Below, in pieces: positions 37,366 through 46,160 of a stretch of DNA of 63,434 nucleotides. The stretch's first letter is position 1. Every line of letters starts with the position of its first letter. The DNA is taken from contig WTBR01000151.1 of the NCBI GenBank assembly GCA_013138975.1, positions 1 through 63,434 on the forward strand, written 5' to 3'. Position numbers and translations under genes: made by a program. This DNA comes from Bacteroidales bacterium (GTDB lineage: Bacteria > Bacteroidota > Bacteroidia > Bacteroidales > UBA12077). The notes under the pieces are model-generated. The model saw only the letters and a program-made list of their open reading frames with translations. It was not told the DNA's origin and ran no database searches.

Positions 37366-37382
37366 ATAAAGATTATATACTT

Positions 37383-39389
37383 TTAGAATAATTTTTCAAT
37401 CATTTCATCATCGGCAATATTTGGAACAGTAACAATTAATTCAGGAGTACGTTCCATTTCACGTTTAATAGCAAATATAGCCTCATTGTTTCGGGCCCAA
37501 CTTCTACGAGCAATACCATTGTTTACATCCCAATGTAACATCATACGTAATCTTCGGTCAGTATCTTCGCTTCCATCAAGTACCATTCCGAATCCACCGT
37601 TAATTACTTCGCCCCATCCTACTCCACCACCATTATGGATAGAAACCCATGTGGCTCCACGGAACGAATCTCCAATAACATTTTGGATTGCCATATCAGC
37701 TGTAAATTGTGATCCATCATAAATATTTGAAGTTTCACGGAAAGGTGAATCTGTACCGGAAACATCATGATGATCACGACCTAAAATAACCGGAGCGGAT
37801 AATCGACCATCATTTACTGCTTTATTGAATGCTGCTGCAATTTTTGTTCTTCCTTCACAATCGGCATATAAAATACGTGCTTGTGAACCAACAACTAATT
37901 TATTCTTCTTTGCTTCGCTTATCCAACGAATATTATCTTTCATTTGTTGAGATATCTCAACTGGGGCAGTCTTTGCAATTTCTTCTAAAACATCCATTGC
38001 AATTTGATCTGTTAAGTCTAAATCTTCAGGTTTTGATGATGCGCAAACCCAACGGAATGGCCCAAATCCATAATCGAAACACATTGGCCCCATAATATCT
38101 TGAACGTACGATGGATATTTAAAAGTACCATCTTCTTTCATAATATCAGCCCCTGCTCTACTCGACTCTAATAAGAATGCATTTCCGTAATCAAAGAAAT
38201 AAGTGCCTTGTGCAGTCATTTTATTAATTGCAGCAACCTGTCTACATAATGATTCCTGAACACATTTCTTAAATTCATCAGGATTTTCTGCCATCATTTT
38301 AACTGACTCTTCATAAGTTAATCCAACAGGATAATAACCACCTGCCCACGGATTATGCAATGATGTTTGATCAGATCCTAAATGTATATGAATTTTGCGC
38401 TCTGCTAGTCTTTCCCATAAGTCAACAATATTTCCTAAGAAAGCGATTGAATGAGCTTCTTTCTTTTCGCTATAAGCTAAAGCTGTTTCAATAACTTTAT
38501 CTACATCTTCAATAACTTCATCAACCCATCCTTGTTCTTGACGTTTATATGCAGCTTTAGGGTTAATCTCTCCTGTAATACTTACAACTCCCGCTATATT
38601 TCCAGCTTTTGGCTGAGCACCACTCATTCCACCTAAACCTGAGGTAACAAATATTTTCCCTTCTGCACCTTCACCTGGTTTAGAGATTTTTCTACATGCA
38701 TTTAATACTGTAATGGTTGTTCCATGTACAATACCTTGTGGCCCAATATACATAAAAGAACCTGCGGTCATTTGTCCGTATTGTGTAACACCTAAAGCAT
38801 TAAATTTTTCCAAATCGTCAGGTTTAGAATAATTAGATACCATCATTCCGTTTGTAACAACTACGCGCGGAGCATCTTTATGAGATGGAAATACTCCCAT
38901 TGGATGACCTGAATACAAAACAGTAGTTTGCTCATCGGTCATTGTAGCCAGATACTTCATGGTTAATAAATACTGTGCCCAGTTTTGAAAAACAGCACCA
39001 TTGCCACCATAAGTAATTAACTCGTGGGGATGCTGAGCAACAGCATGATCTAAGTTATTACTTAGCATTAACATGATTGCTTGTGCCTGGCGTGATTTTG
39101 CAGGAAAATCGTCTATTGATCGTGCATATATTTTATAATCGGGACGAAAACGATGCATATAAATTCGTCCGTAATCTTTTAATTCTTGAGCAAATTCTTT
39201 TGCTAATACTTCGTGATGTTTTTTATCGAAATAACGCAATGCATTTTTAATTGCTAATTTTTTCTCATTTACTGTTAATATCTCCTTACGTTTTGGAGCA
39301 TGATTAATTTCCGTATCGTATGATTTCGGAGAAGGCAATTCTGCTGGAATTCCTTGTAAAACAACTTTTTGAAATTCTTCTCTTGTCAT
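37383..39389 (-). CDS. hutU: Urocanate hydratase
   Basis: The 668-residue enzyme hydrates urocanate in histidine degradation, using tightly bound NAD. Recognised blocks are 'QAIMLMLSNNLDHAVAQHP', 'ELITYGGNGAVFQNWAQY', 'GMSGAQPKAGNIAGVVSI', 'DQTSLHNPWAGGYYPVG', 'FDYGNAFLLESSRAGADI', 'MGPMCFDYGFGPFRWVC' and 'WVSIHNGGGVGWGEV'. It is longer than the ~560-residue proteobacterial enzyme, consistent with the long form I recall from Bacteroidota. No other hut gene is adjacent. Confidence 0.95.
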   Translation of the reverse strand: MTREEFQKVVLQGIPAELPSPKSYDTEINHAPKRKEILTVNEKKLAIKNALRYFDKKHHEVLAKEFAQELKDYGRIYMHRFRPDYKIYARSIDDFPAKSRQAQAIMLMLSNNLDHAVAQHPHELITYGGNGAVFQNWAQYLLTMKYLATMTDEQTTVLYSGHPMGVFPSHKDAPRVVVTNGMMVSNYSKPDDLEKFNALGVTQYGQMTAGSFMYIGPQGIVHGTTITVLNACRKISKPGEGAEGKIFVTSGLGGMSGAQPKAGNIAGVVSITGEINPKAAYKRQEQGWVDEVIEDVDKVIETALAYSEKKEAHSIAFLGNIVDLWERLAERKIHIHLGSDQTSLHNPWAGGYYPVGLTYEESVKMMAENPDEFKKCVQESLCRQVAAINKMTAQGTYFFDYGNAFLLESSRAGADIMKEDGTFKYPSYVQDIMGPMCFDYGFGPFRWVCASSKPEDLDLTDQIAMDVLEEIAKTAPVEISQQMKDNIRWISEAKKNKLVVGSQARILYADCEGRTKIAAAFNKAVNDGRLSAPVILGRDHHDVSGTDSPFRETSNIYDGSQFTADMAIQNVIGDSFRGATWVSIHNGGGVGWGEVINGGFGMVLDGSEDTDRRLRMMLHWDVNNGIARRSWARNNEAIFAIKREMERTPELIVTVPNIADDEMIEKLF

Positions 39390-39789
39390 TATTATATTTA
39401 TTTATGAATTTTAATCTTTGATTGAATATTAAATTGAAATGTCTTTGAACAATTTTCGTTCATTAGTCAAATTGAGGCTTTGAGAATACGTTTCTTTCTC
39501 TTAAGAGATTCTTCGCAAGCTCAGAATGACATACAATGTATCACTATGGATACCTTATTCGCAATACATTATTGCTTAAAAGAAAATTACAATATTTCCA
39601 ATTTTTAATCATCTTTTAAAATGCTATTTTATTTATCAGTAATGCCAAAAATACAAATTATGAGTTTATTAAGAAAGATAAATATCATGAATTGGCAAAA
39701 TATCATGACATATCTTCTAAAACAATAATATAATATTTGATACAAACTGAGATATAATTAAATTTGATGAAATTTTAGAATTTACAAAA
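39390..39789. other. Intergenic region between divergent hutU and lemA
   Basis: About 400 bp without a credible gene. It contains AGATTCTTCGCAAGCTCAGA followed by ATGAC near 39508-39531, a motif I recall as an interspersed element in bacterial genomes. Otherwise it is AT-rich sequence that must hold the promoters of hutU and lemA; I could not place a clear TAnnTTTG box. Confidence 0.4.
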
Positions 39790-40407
39790 ATGAAAGAAAG
39801 TACAATTACAATACTTATTATATTAGGATTCCTATTTCTAAGTGTAATGAAAACAATATCGTGGATGAACAGCACCTATGATAAAGCAATTATTTATCAA
39901 GAAGATGTTGATAAAAGCTTGGGTGATGTAGTTACTCAGAATCAAATAAGTGTTGACCTAATTTCTAAGCTTGTAAATAATGTGAAAGGATATGTAGCAC
40001 ATGAGCAAGAAACATTAATTGGAGTTATTGAAGCCAGGGCAAAAGCGACATCAACAACATTAAATTCTGGTAATTTAAATGCAGAGAATATTCAATCTTT
40101 CCAAGAAGCACAAAGTGGATTGAGTTCGGCTTTATCAAAATTAATGCTTGTAGTGGAACAATATCCTGTTTTAAAAGCCAATCAAAATTTTTCTGAATTA
40201 CAAGCTCAATTAGAAGATGCAGAAAATAGAATCTCAGTAAGCAAGATGAAATACAATGAAAGTGTAAACATTTACAACTTCCATATTAGAGGAAAGTTTA
40301 GAAAATGGGCTTTAAATATAATCGGTGAAGATGATGAATTTCCGAAGAAAGAAATGTTTGAAGCTGTATCTGAGAATGCGGAAGTAAGACCTAAAGTAGA
40401 ATTTTAA
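39790..40407 (+). CDS. LemA family protein
   Basis: The 205-residue protein has an N-terminal membrane anchor ('TITILIILGFLFLSVM') and a helical LemA domain with 'NSTYDKAIIYQEDVDKSLGD' and 'VNNVKGYVAHEQETLIGVIEARAKA'. The usual LemA core 'LQRRADLIPNLV' is here 'NQISVDLISKLV', so it is a divergent member. LemA genes are normally followed by a TPM-domain (YgcG-like) gene; here only a relic of such a gene is seen downstream. Function in the family is unknown. Confidence 0.88.
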   Translation: MKESTITILIILGFLFLSVMKTISWMNSTYDKAIIYQEDVDKSLGDVVTQNQISVDLISKLVNNVKGYVAHEQETLIGVIEARAKATSTTLNSGNLNAENIQSFQEAQSGLSSALSKLMLVVEQYPVLKANQNFSELQAQLEDAENRISVSKMKYNESVNIYNFHIRGKFRKWALNIIGEDDEFPKKEMFEAVSENAEVRPKVEF

Positions 40408-40455
40408 TTATATAAGATCTAAGCCCTGAATCTCATAATAGAGATGTCGTTTCAT

Positions 40456-40569
40456 AGATGTTCACGAGCGAATAGTGAAAAGGGATTGTGGTGTGTGAGT
40501 AACAATAGAAGCCATGGTGGGTGCTTTGGTGGCGGAGATGGTTTTGGCAGCGCCGGTGGAAGCTGGTAA
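40456..40569 (+). pseudogene. Relic of a TPM-domain protein C-terminus (usual lemA partner)
   Basis: The frame ending at 40569 reads '...RSHGGCFGGGDGFGSAGGSW' then stop. A glycine/phenylalanine/serine-rich end finishing in 'GGSW' is the hallmark tail of TPM (YgcG-like) proteins that follow lemA in many genomes. No start codon or TPM domain is present upstream, so only the last ~25-38 codons remain. The position directly after lemA supports the reading. Confidence 0.6.
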
Positions 40570-40747
40570 TTCTTAGTATCAAGATAAGGGTATTGAGATT
40601 TAAGCTAAATTTTAAATCATAATATTCAATTGAGGATATCTTATTGAGTGAAGAGAAATATCTCTAGATTAATTCAGACTCTTCAGTTCACCTGTCTATT
40701 TACAGACAGATTCAGAAAGACAATATTAATATTAGATAAATAATAAT

Positions 40748-40786
40748 AAAACGAGATCCTACAGTTTTACTGTGGGATCTCGTTTT
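40748..40786 (+). terminator. Strong rho-independent terminator after the lemA region
   Basis: AAACGAGATCCTACAGT pairs over ~17 bp with ACTGTGGGATCTCGTTT (one G-T pair) around a three-base TTT loop and ends in T. It lies 340 bp past lemA, suggesting that the lost TPM gene was once the operon's last gene. Confidence 0.85.
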
Positions 40787-40919
40787 ATATGAATGTTTTA
40801 GAGCATAAGTGCTAAAACCTGATTTTTCTCCTTTTTTTTAGATAAAAAAACATCTAATTATGCAATTACATTTTAGTGAAATAAATAACAAAATAATTAA
40901 CTAATAATAAATTACAGAT

Positions 40920-41831
40920 ATGTTAAACAAATTAATCGCAGCTATGCTTCCATTCTTTCCTAAGAAGTTTGTATGGCTATTTGCAAAGCCCTATGTGTCA
41001 GGCAAGACTGTTGATGATGCAATTAAAGCATCAAAAGATCTAAACTCTAAGGGTTGTATGGTTACACTCGATATTTTAGGTGAATTTATTAAAACTTTAG
41101 AAGAAGCTGAAGCTAATACTAAAGAATATATTGATCTAATTGAAAAAGCTGAAAAAGAAGGTGTCGATGGAAATTACTCTGTAAAACCAACAATGTTTGG
41201 GTTATTAATTGACAAAGATGCTTGTTATAATCACATTCGTACGATTGTAGCAAAAGCAGCTGAGTATAACAATTTTATTCGTGTTGACATGGAAGATTCT
41301 CCATGTACAGATATGACTATAGAAATGTACAGAAAATTAAAAGCTGAGTTCCCTAAAAATGTAGGACTAGTTCTTCAGGCTTATATGAAACGTACACTTA
41401 GTGACCTTGAAAACTTAATGGATATTCACACAGAAGAAGTTCCATTAAATTACAGACTATGTAAAGGTATTTATATTGAACCTGCTGAGATAGCTTACAA
41501 AAAATACGATGAGGTTAATGAGCATTTCATTGAAGATATTGATTTCTGCTTAAAAAATGGTGTATATCCAGCTATTGCAACTCATGACAAACCTGTTATT
41601 GAAGGTGCATATAAATTATTAGAGAAATACAATCCCTCTAAAGAAAAATATGAATTCCAAATGTTATATGGTGTTACTCCTAAATTACGTCAATCTATTA
41701 TTGATAATGGACACCGTATGAGAGTTTATGTACCATATGGAGAAAAGTGGTTTGGATATACAACTCGAAGATTAAAAGAAAATCCTAAGATGGCTAATGC
41801 TATTATAAAAGCTATTTTCTTTAAAGGATAA
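40920..41831 (+). CDS. Proline dehydrogenase (monofunctional)
   Basis: The 303-residue FAD enzyme oxidises proline to pyrroline-5-carboxylate. Characteristic blocks are 'NFIRVDMEDSPCTDMTIE', 'LVLQAYMKRTLSDL', 'YRLCKGIYIEPAEIAYK', 'YPAIATHDKPVIEGAY', 'YEFQMLYGVTPKLRQ' and 'VYVPYGEKWFGYTTRRLKEN', which form the barrel and the substrate-binding RRLxEN end. No P5C dehydrogenase is fused or adjacent. Confidence 0.95.
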   Translation: MLNKLIAAMLPFFPKKFVWLFAKPYVSGKTVDDAIKASKDLNSKGCMVTLDILGEFIKTLEEAEANTKEYIDLIEKAEKEGVDGNYSVKPTMFGLLIDKDACYNHIRTIVAKAAEYNNFIRVDMEDSPCTDMTIEMYRKLKAEFPKNVGLVLQAYMKRTLSDLENLMDIHTEEVPLNYRLCKGIYIEPAEIAYKKYDEVNEHFIEDIDFCLKNGVYPAIATHDKPVIEGAYKLLEKYNPSKEKYEFQMLYGVTPKLRQSIIDNGHRMRVYVPYGEKWFGYTTRRLKENPKMANAIIKAIFFKG

Positions 41832-41837
41832 TCTTTC

Positions 41838-41898
41838 AAGATAAAAGTAAAAAGTTTAAAGATAAAAGAAAAGCCCGAATCGATTGATTTGGGCTTTT
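41838..41898 (+). terminator. Terminator within a 61-bp element repeated at 43334-43394
   Basis: The last 30 bases (41869-41898) form a 13-bp stem, AAAAGCCCGAATC paired with GATTTGGGCTTTT (one G-T pair), loop GATT, and end in T. The preceding ~30 bases (GATAAAAGTAAAAAGTTTAA) and the hairpin recur almost exactly at 43334-43394, so the terminator has been copied or moved as a unit. Confidence 0.85.
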
Positions 41899-41980
41899 CT
41901 TTTAAATATTATCTTGATGAATTTTTCTATCTATAGAATTTATGATAGTTTTATAAAGTACTAATAGATGAAAAATTATT

Positions 41981-42970
41981 ATGAGGATTATTAATTTGAT
42001 TATTATTTTACTTGCATGTTTTAGCCTTAATATTTATGGTCAAAAATCAAAATCTGAAATTGTAACTCTAAAACAATTACACTTGCCCTTACACCCATTA
42101 TCAAATCAAATAAGAACTTATGCTTTAGACTGTAGTAGTGATTATGAACTAATTCCGAACTACAGTGAACCTTCACTGGAAATTAAAGGATACGAACGTA
42201 CTTCAATTGAAAATGCTGATGTTGTAGTCAGACTAAAAATACTTAATGGTAATTCATTTCCTAAATCGATTACAAAAGTTAAAAGGTCTAATAATAAAAT
42301 AATAGAAGTTAAAATGAATATTCCGATAGACTCAGAAATTGCAATAGGATGTGTGTTAGTAGATAAAGAAGGATATAATATTCACAATGTACATTATCCT
42401 AATTATGAAGATATTACACAAACAACATACACAACATTAGTAACTACATCAACAGATATTGAAACAGCTTTTAAAGAGTACAGTGATAATGCAATTAACC
42501 ATGCATTAAAAATCACTTTAAATAAAGTTAGAAATGCTACTCAAGAATATTTAAATAAACATTTTTCATATTATACAGAAGAAATTGAATTTAAAATCTT
42601 CACAGGTAAAAGTAACAAGTTTGACTATTCTGATTTAGATGAGGCTTTAATAAATTTCCAAAAAGCTGCAAAACTCTATTCTGAAAATGAATTAACCAGC
42701 GAGGTTAAAATAATATTAGACGAATGTATTACAACTTGGAATATGGCTATAAATGAGTATAAACCCAATATTAAAAAAGCTAGAATCTCTAATAAAAACA
42801 TAGCCCAAATTTATCATAATTTATCGGTAGCTTATTATTTATTAGATCAATTTGATGATGCCCTTAAAAGTGCTGAAAAGGAAATTATATATGGAGCAGA
42901 AGACACATTAATTGATAGAATAATTGAAAGAAAGAATGCAGTTAACATGACAAATAAAGTCAATATCTAA
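41981..42970 (+). CDS. Exported protein with C-terminal TPR-like region, function unknown
   Basis: The 329-residue protein has a signal peptide (MRIINLIIILLACFSLNIYG, then Q). The N-terminal half is beta-rich with no family I recognise. From ~215 on it is helical, with a TPR-like pattern ('LDEALINFQKAAKLYSEN', 'AQIYHNLSVAYYLLDQFDDALKSAEKEII'). A periplasmic or outer-membrane scaffold role is plausible. It stands alone between two copies of the same terminator element. Confidence 0.75.
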   Translation: MRIINLIIILLACFSLNIYGQKSKSEIVTLKQLHLPLHPLSNQIRTYALDCSSDYELIPNYSEPSLEIKGYERTSIENADVVVRLKILNGNSFPKSITKVKRSNNKIIEVKMNIPIDSEIAIGCVLVDKEGYNIHNVHYPNYEDITQTTYTTLVTTSTDIETAFKEYSDNAINHALKITLNKVRNATQEYLNKHFSYYTEEIEFKIFTGKSNKFDYSDLDEALINFQKAAKLYSENELTSEVKIILDECITTWNMAINEYKPNIKKARISNKNIAQIYHNLSVAYYLLDQFDDALKSAEKEIIYGAEDTLIDRIIERKNAVNMTNKVNI

Positions 42971-43003
42971 TACAATATTTAAAGCCCCTTGTTTATTAAT
43001 CAT

Positions 43004-43057
43004 TTATACCTTTTCTACTTTACAAGCTGTAAGTTTAAATGCAGCAATCTTTCGGCC
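43004..43057 (-). pseudogene. Relic of a molybdopterin oxidoreductase (FdhA-like) C-terminus
   Basis: On the minus strand the sequence reads 'GRKIAAFKLTACKVEKV' then stop, matching the end of the intact catalytic subunit next door ('FSKIAAFKLTACKVEKLL'). Synonymous differences are frequent, so it is not a fresh duplication. Nothing of the rest of such a gene is seen upstream. Confidence 0.7.
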
Positions 43058-43109
43058 TTTTATTTTATACCAATTAAAGGCCTAGATAAGCTATATAATT
43101 GGTTTCATT

Positions 43110-43229
43110 TCACTTATATTTCTTCAAAAAATATTTCAAATTAGTTAAATAGTCGTGCCACGGAGTCTCTTCAGAAAGAGCAAAACCCTTTATTACTGCA
43201 TAACAGCCATTACCCCATTTGCTTAATAA
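43110..43229 (-). pseudogene. Unidentified coding relic
   Basis: A 39-codon open frame without a start codon reads 'KWGNGCYAVIKGFALSEE', 'TPWHDYLTNLKYFLKKYK' and stop. The composition looks protein-like but I do not recognise the family. A 13-bp inverted repeat (TATACCAATTAAA at 43066-43078, TTTAATTGGTATA at 43306-43318) brackets it, so it may lie in a small mobile or hairpin-forming element. The rest of 42971-43333 holds nothing else recognisable. Confidence 0.35.
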
Positions 43230-43333
43230 TTATAAAATCCATGTCACGACTTGCTAAATGATCTTGGTAAAAAATAATTCAAATTATTTATAGATCATTT
43301 TGAAATTTAATTGGTATATAACCTGAAATTATA

Positions 43334-43394
43334 AAGATAAAAGTAAAAAGTTTAAAGATAAAAGTAAAGCCCGAATCGATTGATTCGGGCTTTT
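43334..43394. terminator. Bidirectional terminator, second copy of the 61-bp element
   Basis: Positions 43366-43393 form a perfect 12-bp stem (AAAGCCCGAATC / GATTCGGGCTTT) with loop GATT. It lies 29 bp after the formate dehydrogenase stop on the minus strand. The whole 61-bp unit matches 41838-41898 except for about two bases. Confidence 0.85.
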
Positions 43395-43422
43395 ATTATT
43401 TAAAGTAAAAAGAAAGACTACT

Positions 43423-46149
43423 TTATAATAATTTCTCTACTTTACAAGCCGTAAGTTTAAATGCTGCTATTTTTGAGAAAGGATCTAAGTCGCTTCGTGT
43501 TAATCTGTTTACAGGGGATTCTGAGAAATGCCACGGCATAAATAATTCTCCTTCTGCAACTTGATCACTTGACTTTAATGTGGTTTGCAACTCTCCTTGT
43601 TTGGATGTTACTTTAACTTTTGTTCCATCTATAAATCCAAATTTAACAACATCTCCATGATTCATTAATACGTACGATTCATTAGCAAAATCCGTTAAGG
43701 ATTTATTTTTACGCGACATGGTTGCTGAATGATAATGATAAAGTATCCGCCCTGAGTTCAAAATAAACGGGTATTCTTTTGAGGCTTTTTCTTTTTGTGA
43801 GACATGCTCCACTGGATTAAGAATTCCTTTCCCATTTGGGGTATTAAATTTATCTAAAAATAAAGTGCTTGTTCCCGGATGATCTTTTGTTGGACAGGGC
43901 CATTGTATTCCCTGATGATCGATTCTATCGTAAGAAATACCAGACATAATTGGAGTGGCCAGTGCTATCTCATCGAATATTTCTGAAGCATTTTTATAGT
44001 TTCCTATATTTACTCCCATTCTTTCGGCAATACTCAAAATAATTTTCCAGTCTTCACGAGCTTCTCCCGGAGATTCTACTGCTTTGCGCACACGTAATAC
44101 TCTGCGGTCACTATTTACAAATGTTCCGTCTTTTTCGGCAAAGGATGCTGCCGGTAAAATTACATCGGCATAAGGAGTTGTTTCTGTATGGAAAATATCC
44201 TGAACAACTATAAAATCCATTTTCTTTAAGGCTTTTTCGGTATGATTTAAGTTTGGATCGGTTACCATAGGATTCTCGCCCATAATAAATAAACCTTTTA
44301 CTTTTTCGTCGTAAGCGGCATGCATTATTTCAACGGTTGTTAATCCGGGCTTTCCTGATAGACTCTCGTAATCAACATTCCATATCTTAGCAACACGTTT
44401 TCTGTTTTCGTTATTTGTTATTGGTATGTATCCGGGATAAACAATTGGTGAACATCCAACATCGGTGGCTCCCTGTACATTATTTTGTCCTCGTGGTGGA
44501 TCGATACCGGCACGTTCTTTTCCAATCTGTCCGGTAATCATCATCATGTTAATTAGTGAGAATACATTATTTGTTCCGGTAACTTGCTGACTCAGTCCCA
44601 TACCTGTTGCAATCATTGCCGTTTTAGCATTAGCATACATTCTTGCTGCGGTAATTATTTTCTCTTTTGGTACAGATGTTATTTCTTCTGTTTTTTCGGG
44701 TGTATATTTTTCAGTGAGTTGTTTTAGTTCATTAAATGCTTCGAAGCCTCGATCTACACGTTTCTCAATAAAATCCCGATCGATTAAATCTTCCTTGATG
44801 ATTACGTGAATCATTCCATTCAATAAAGCTACATCGGCACCTAATCGTGGTTGCAACCATATATCGGCATATTTAACCATTGGTGTCCATTTTGGATCAC
44901 AAACAATTAATTTTTGTCCGTTTTTCTTTCCTTGCTTTACATATGTTGCTGTTACAGGATGTGTTTCTATAATATTATTCCCGGTAACGAATAAACAATC
45001 TGTTGTTTCAAAATCCTCAATAGAATTAGTTCCTGCACCATCGCCAATTGATTTTAGCATTGCTGTAACGGTAGATGCGTGACATAGCCTGGTGCAATAA
45101 TCAATGTTGTTTGTGCCAAAAACTACCCGAATAAACTTCTGAAACAAATAATTATCTTCGTTGGTGCATTTTGCCGAAGCATAACCTGCCAGGGCATCAT
45201 TCCCATATTTTCCTTTTATTTCTGAAAATTTACTTGCAATTAAATCTAATGTTTCATCCCATTCTGCTTCTACAAACTTGTCATTTTTCTTAATTAATGG
45301 TTTTGTTAATCGCTCAGGACTCTGCACATAATCAATGCCAAAACGGCCTTTGACGCATAATCTGCCATCATTTGGAAGTATGCCTTCTGCACCTTCTGAA
45401 CGAACTATTTTACCATCTTGAATTGATAAATCTAGCTGACAACCTACTCCACAATATGGGCATGTTGTAATTACATTTTTTTCAACTTTTTCTATTTTAA
45501 TTTCTTTTCGGTGTGGTTTTTCAACCAAAGCTCCTGTTGGACACAATTGAACACATTCGCCACATCCATCGCACTCTGATTCGTTCCACTTATCAAATCC
45601 TGCAATAATATGCGATGTAATTCCTCGCTCCGAAAATGACAATACATTTTTCCCTTGTACCTCATCACATCCCTTTATGCAACGAAAACATTTTATACAT
45701 TTTGATGCATCGTAAGATAAAACCGGCGATGTGTCATCAATCTTATAAGCTAAGGCTTTACTAATATTTGGATATTTTCGATTTTCGGGTTTGTCTAAAC
45801 CATACTGAATTACAAGATCTCTAAATTCATCCTTATACGTGCCGTCGTGGATATCATTATGCTCTGCCAATAAATAATCTAATGTATGTTTTCGTGTTTC
45901 TTCTATTTCATTATCAAATGCAATTATTTCCATACCATCAGTTACACTTACGGTACAAGACATTAACAATCCTTTTTGCCCTTTTATTTTTGTGACACAT
46001 AATCGGCATGCACCAGTGGGTGTAAGTTTTTTATGATAGCATAAACTTGGAATATTTATGCCATTATCTTTTGCTACTTGAAGTAGGTTTGCTCCCTCAA
46101 GTGTTGCAATTTGTTTTCCATCAATACTTATACTAATATTCTTCGGCAT
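43423..46149 (-). CDS. NAD-linked formate dehydrogenase, molybdopterin catalytic subunit
   Basis: The 908-residue subunit has an N-terminal 2Fe-2S domain ('SLCYHKKLTPTGACRLC'), two 4Fe-4S motifs ('CIKCFRCIKGCDEVQG', 'CDGCGECVQLCPTGAL'), the catalytic-domain 4Fe-4S site 'TCPYCGVGCQLDLSI' and molybdopterin regions to the C-terminal binding domain ('NRLTRSDLDPFSKIAAFKL'). The active-site position is cysteine in 'RLCHASTV', not selenocysteine. It oxidises formate (or reduces CO2) and passes electrons to the NuoF/NuoE-like subunits encoded immediately upstream (11-bp gap). Other molybdo-oxidoreductase substrates cannot be fully excluded. Confidence 0.88.
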   Translation of the reverse strand: MPKNISISIDGKQIATLEGANLLQVAKDNGINIPSLCYHKKLTPTGACRLCVTKIKGQKGLLMSCTVSVTDGMEIIAFDNEIEETRKHTLDYLLAEHNDIHDGTYKDEFRDLVIQYGLDKPENRKYPNISKALAYKIDDTSPVLSYDASKCIKCFRCIKGCDEVQGKNVLSFSERGITSHIIAGFDKWNESECDGCGECVQLCPTGALVEKPHRKEIKIEKVEKNVITTCPYCGVGCQLDLSIQDGKIVRSEGAEGILPNDGRLCVKGRFGIDYVQSPERLTKPLIKKNDKFVEAEWDETLDLIASKFSEIKGKYGNDALAGYASAKCTNEDNYLFQKFIRVVFGTNNIDYCTRLCHASTVTAMLKSIGDGAGTNSIEDFETTDCLFVTGNNIIETHPVTATYVKQGKKNGQKLIVCDPKWTPMVKYADIWLQPRLGADVALLNGMIHVIIKEDLIDRDFIEKRVDRGFEAFNELKQLTEKYTPEKTEEITSVPKEKIITAARMYANAKTAMIATGMGLSQQVTGTNNVFSLINMMMITGQIGKERAGIDPPRGQNNVQGATDVGCSPIVYPGYIPITNNENRKRVAKIWNVDYESLSGKPGLTTVEIMHAAYDEKVKGLFIMGENPMVTDPNLNHTEKALKKMDFIVVQDIFHTETTPYADVILPAASFAEKDGTFVNSDRRVLRVRKAVESPGEAREDWKIILSIAERMGVNIGNYKNASEIFDEIALATPIMSGISYDRIDHQGIQWPCPTKDHPGTSTLFLDKFNTPNGKGILNPVEHVSQKEKASKEYPFILNSGRILYHYHSATMSRKNKSLTDFANESYVLMNHGDVVKFGFIDGTKVKVTSKQGELQTTLKSSDQVAEGELFMPWHFSESPVNRLTRSDLDPFSKIAAFKLTACKVEKLL

Positions 46150-46160
46150 GAAATTTAATT

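Noticed and set aside
44900..45200. Selenocysteine in the formate dehydrogenase active site.
   Set aside because: The frame has an ordinary cysteine codon in RLCHASTV and no in-frame TGA.
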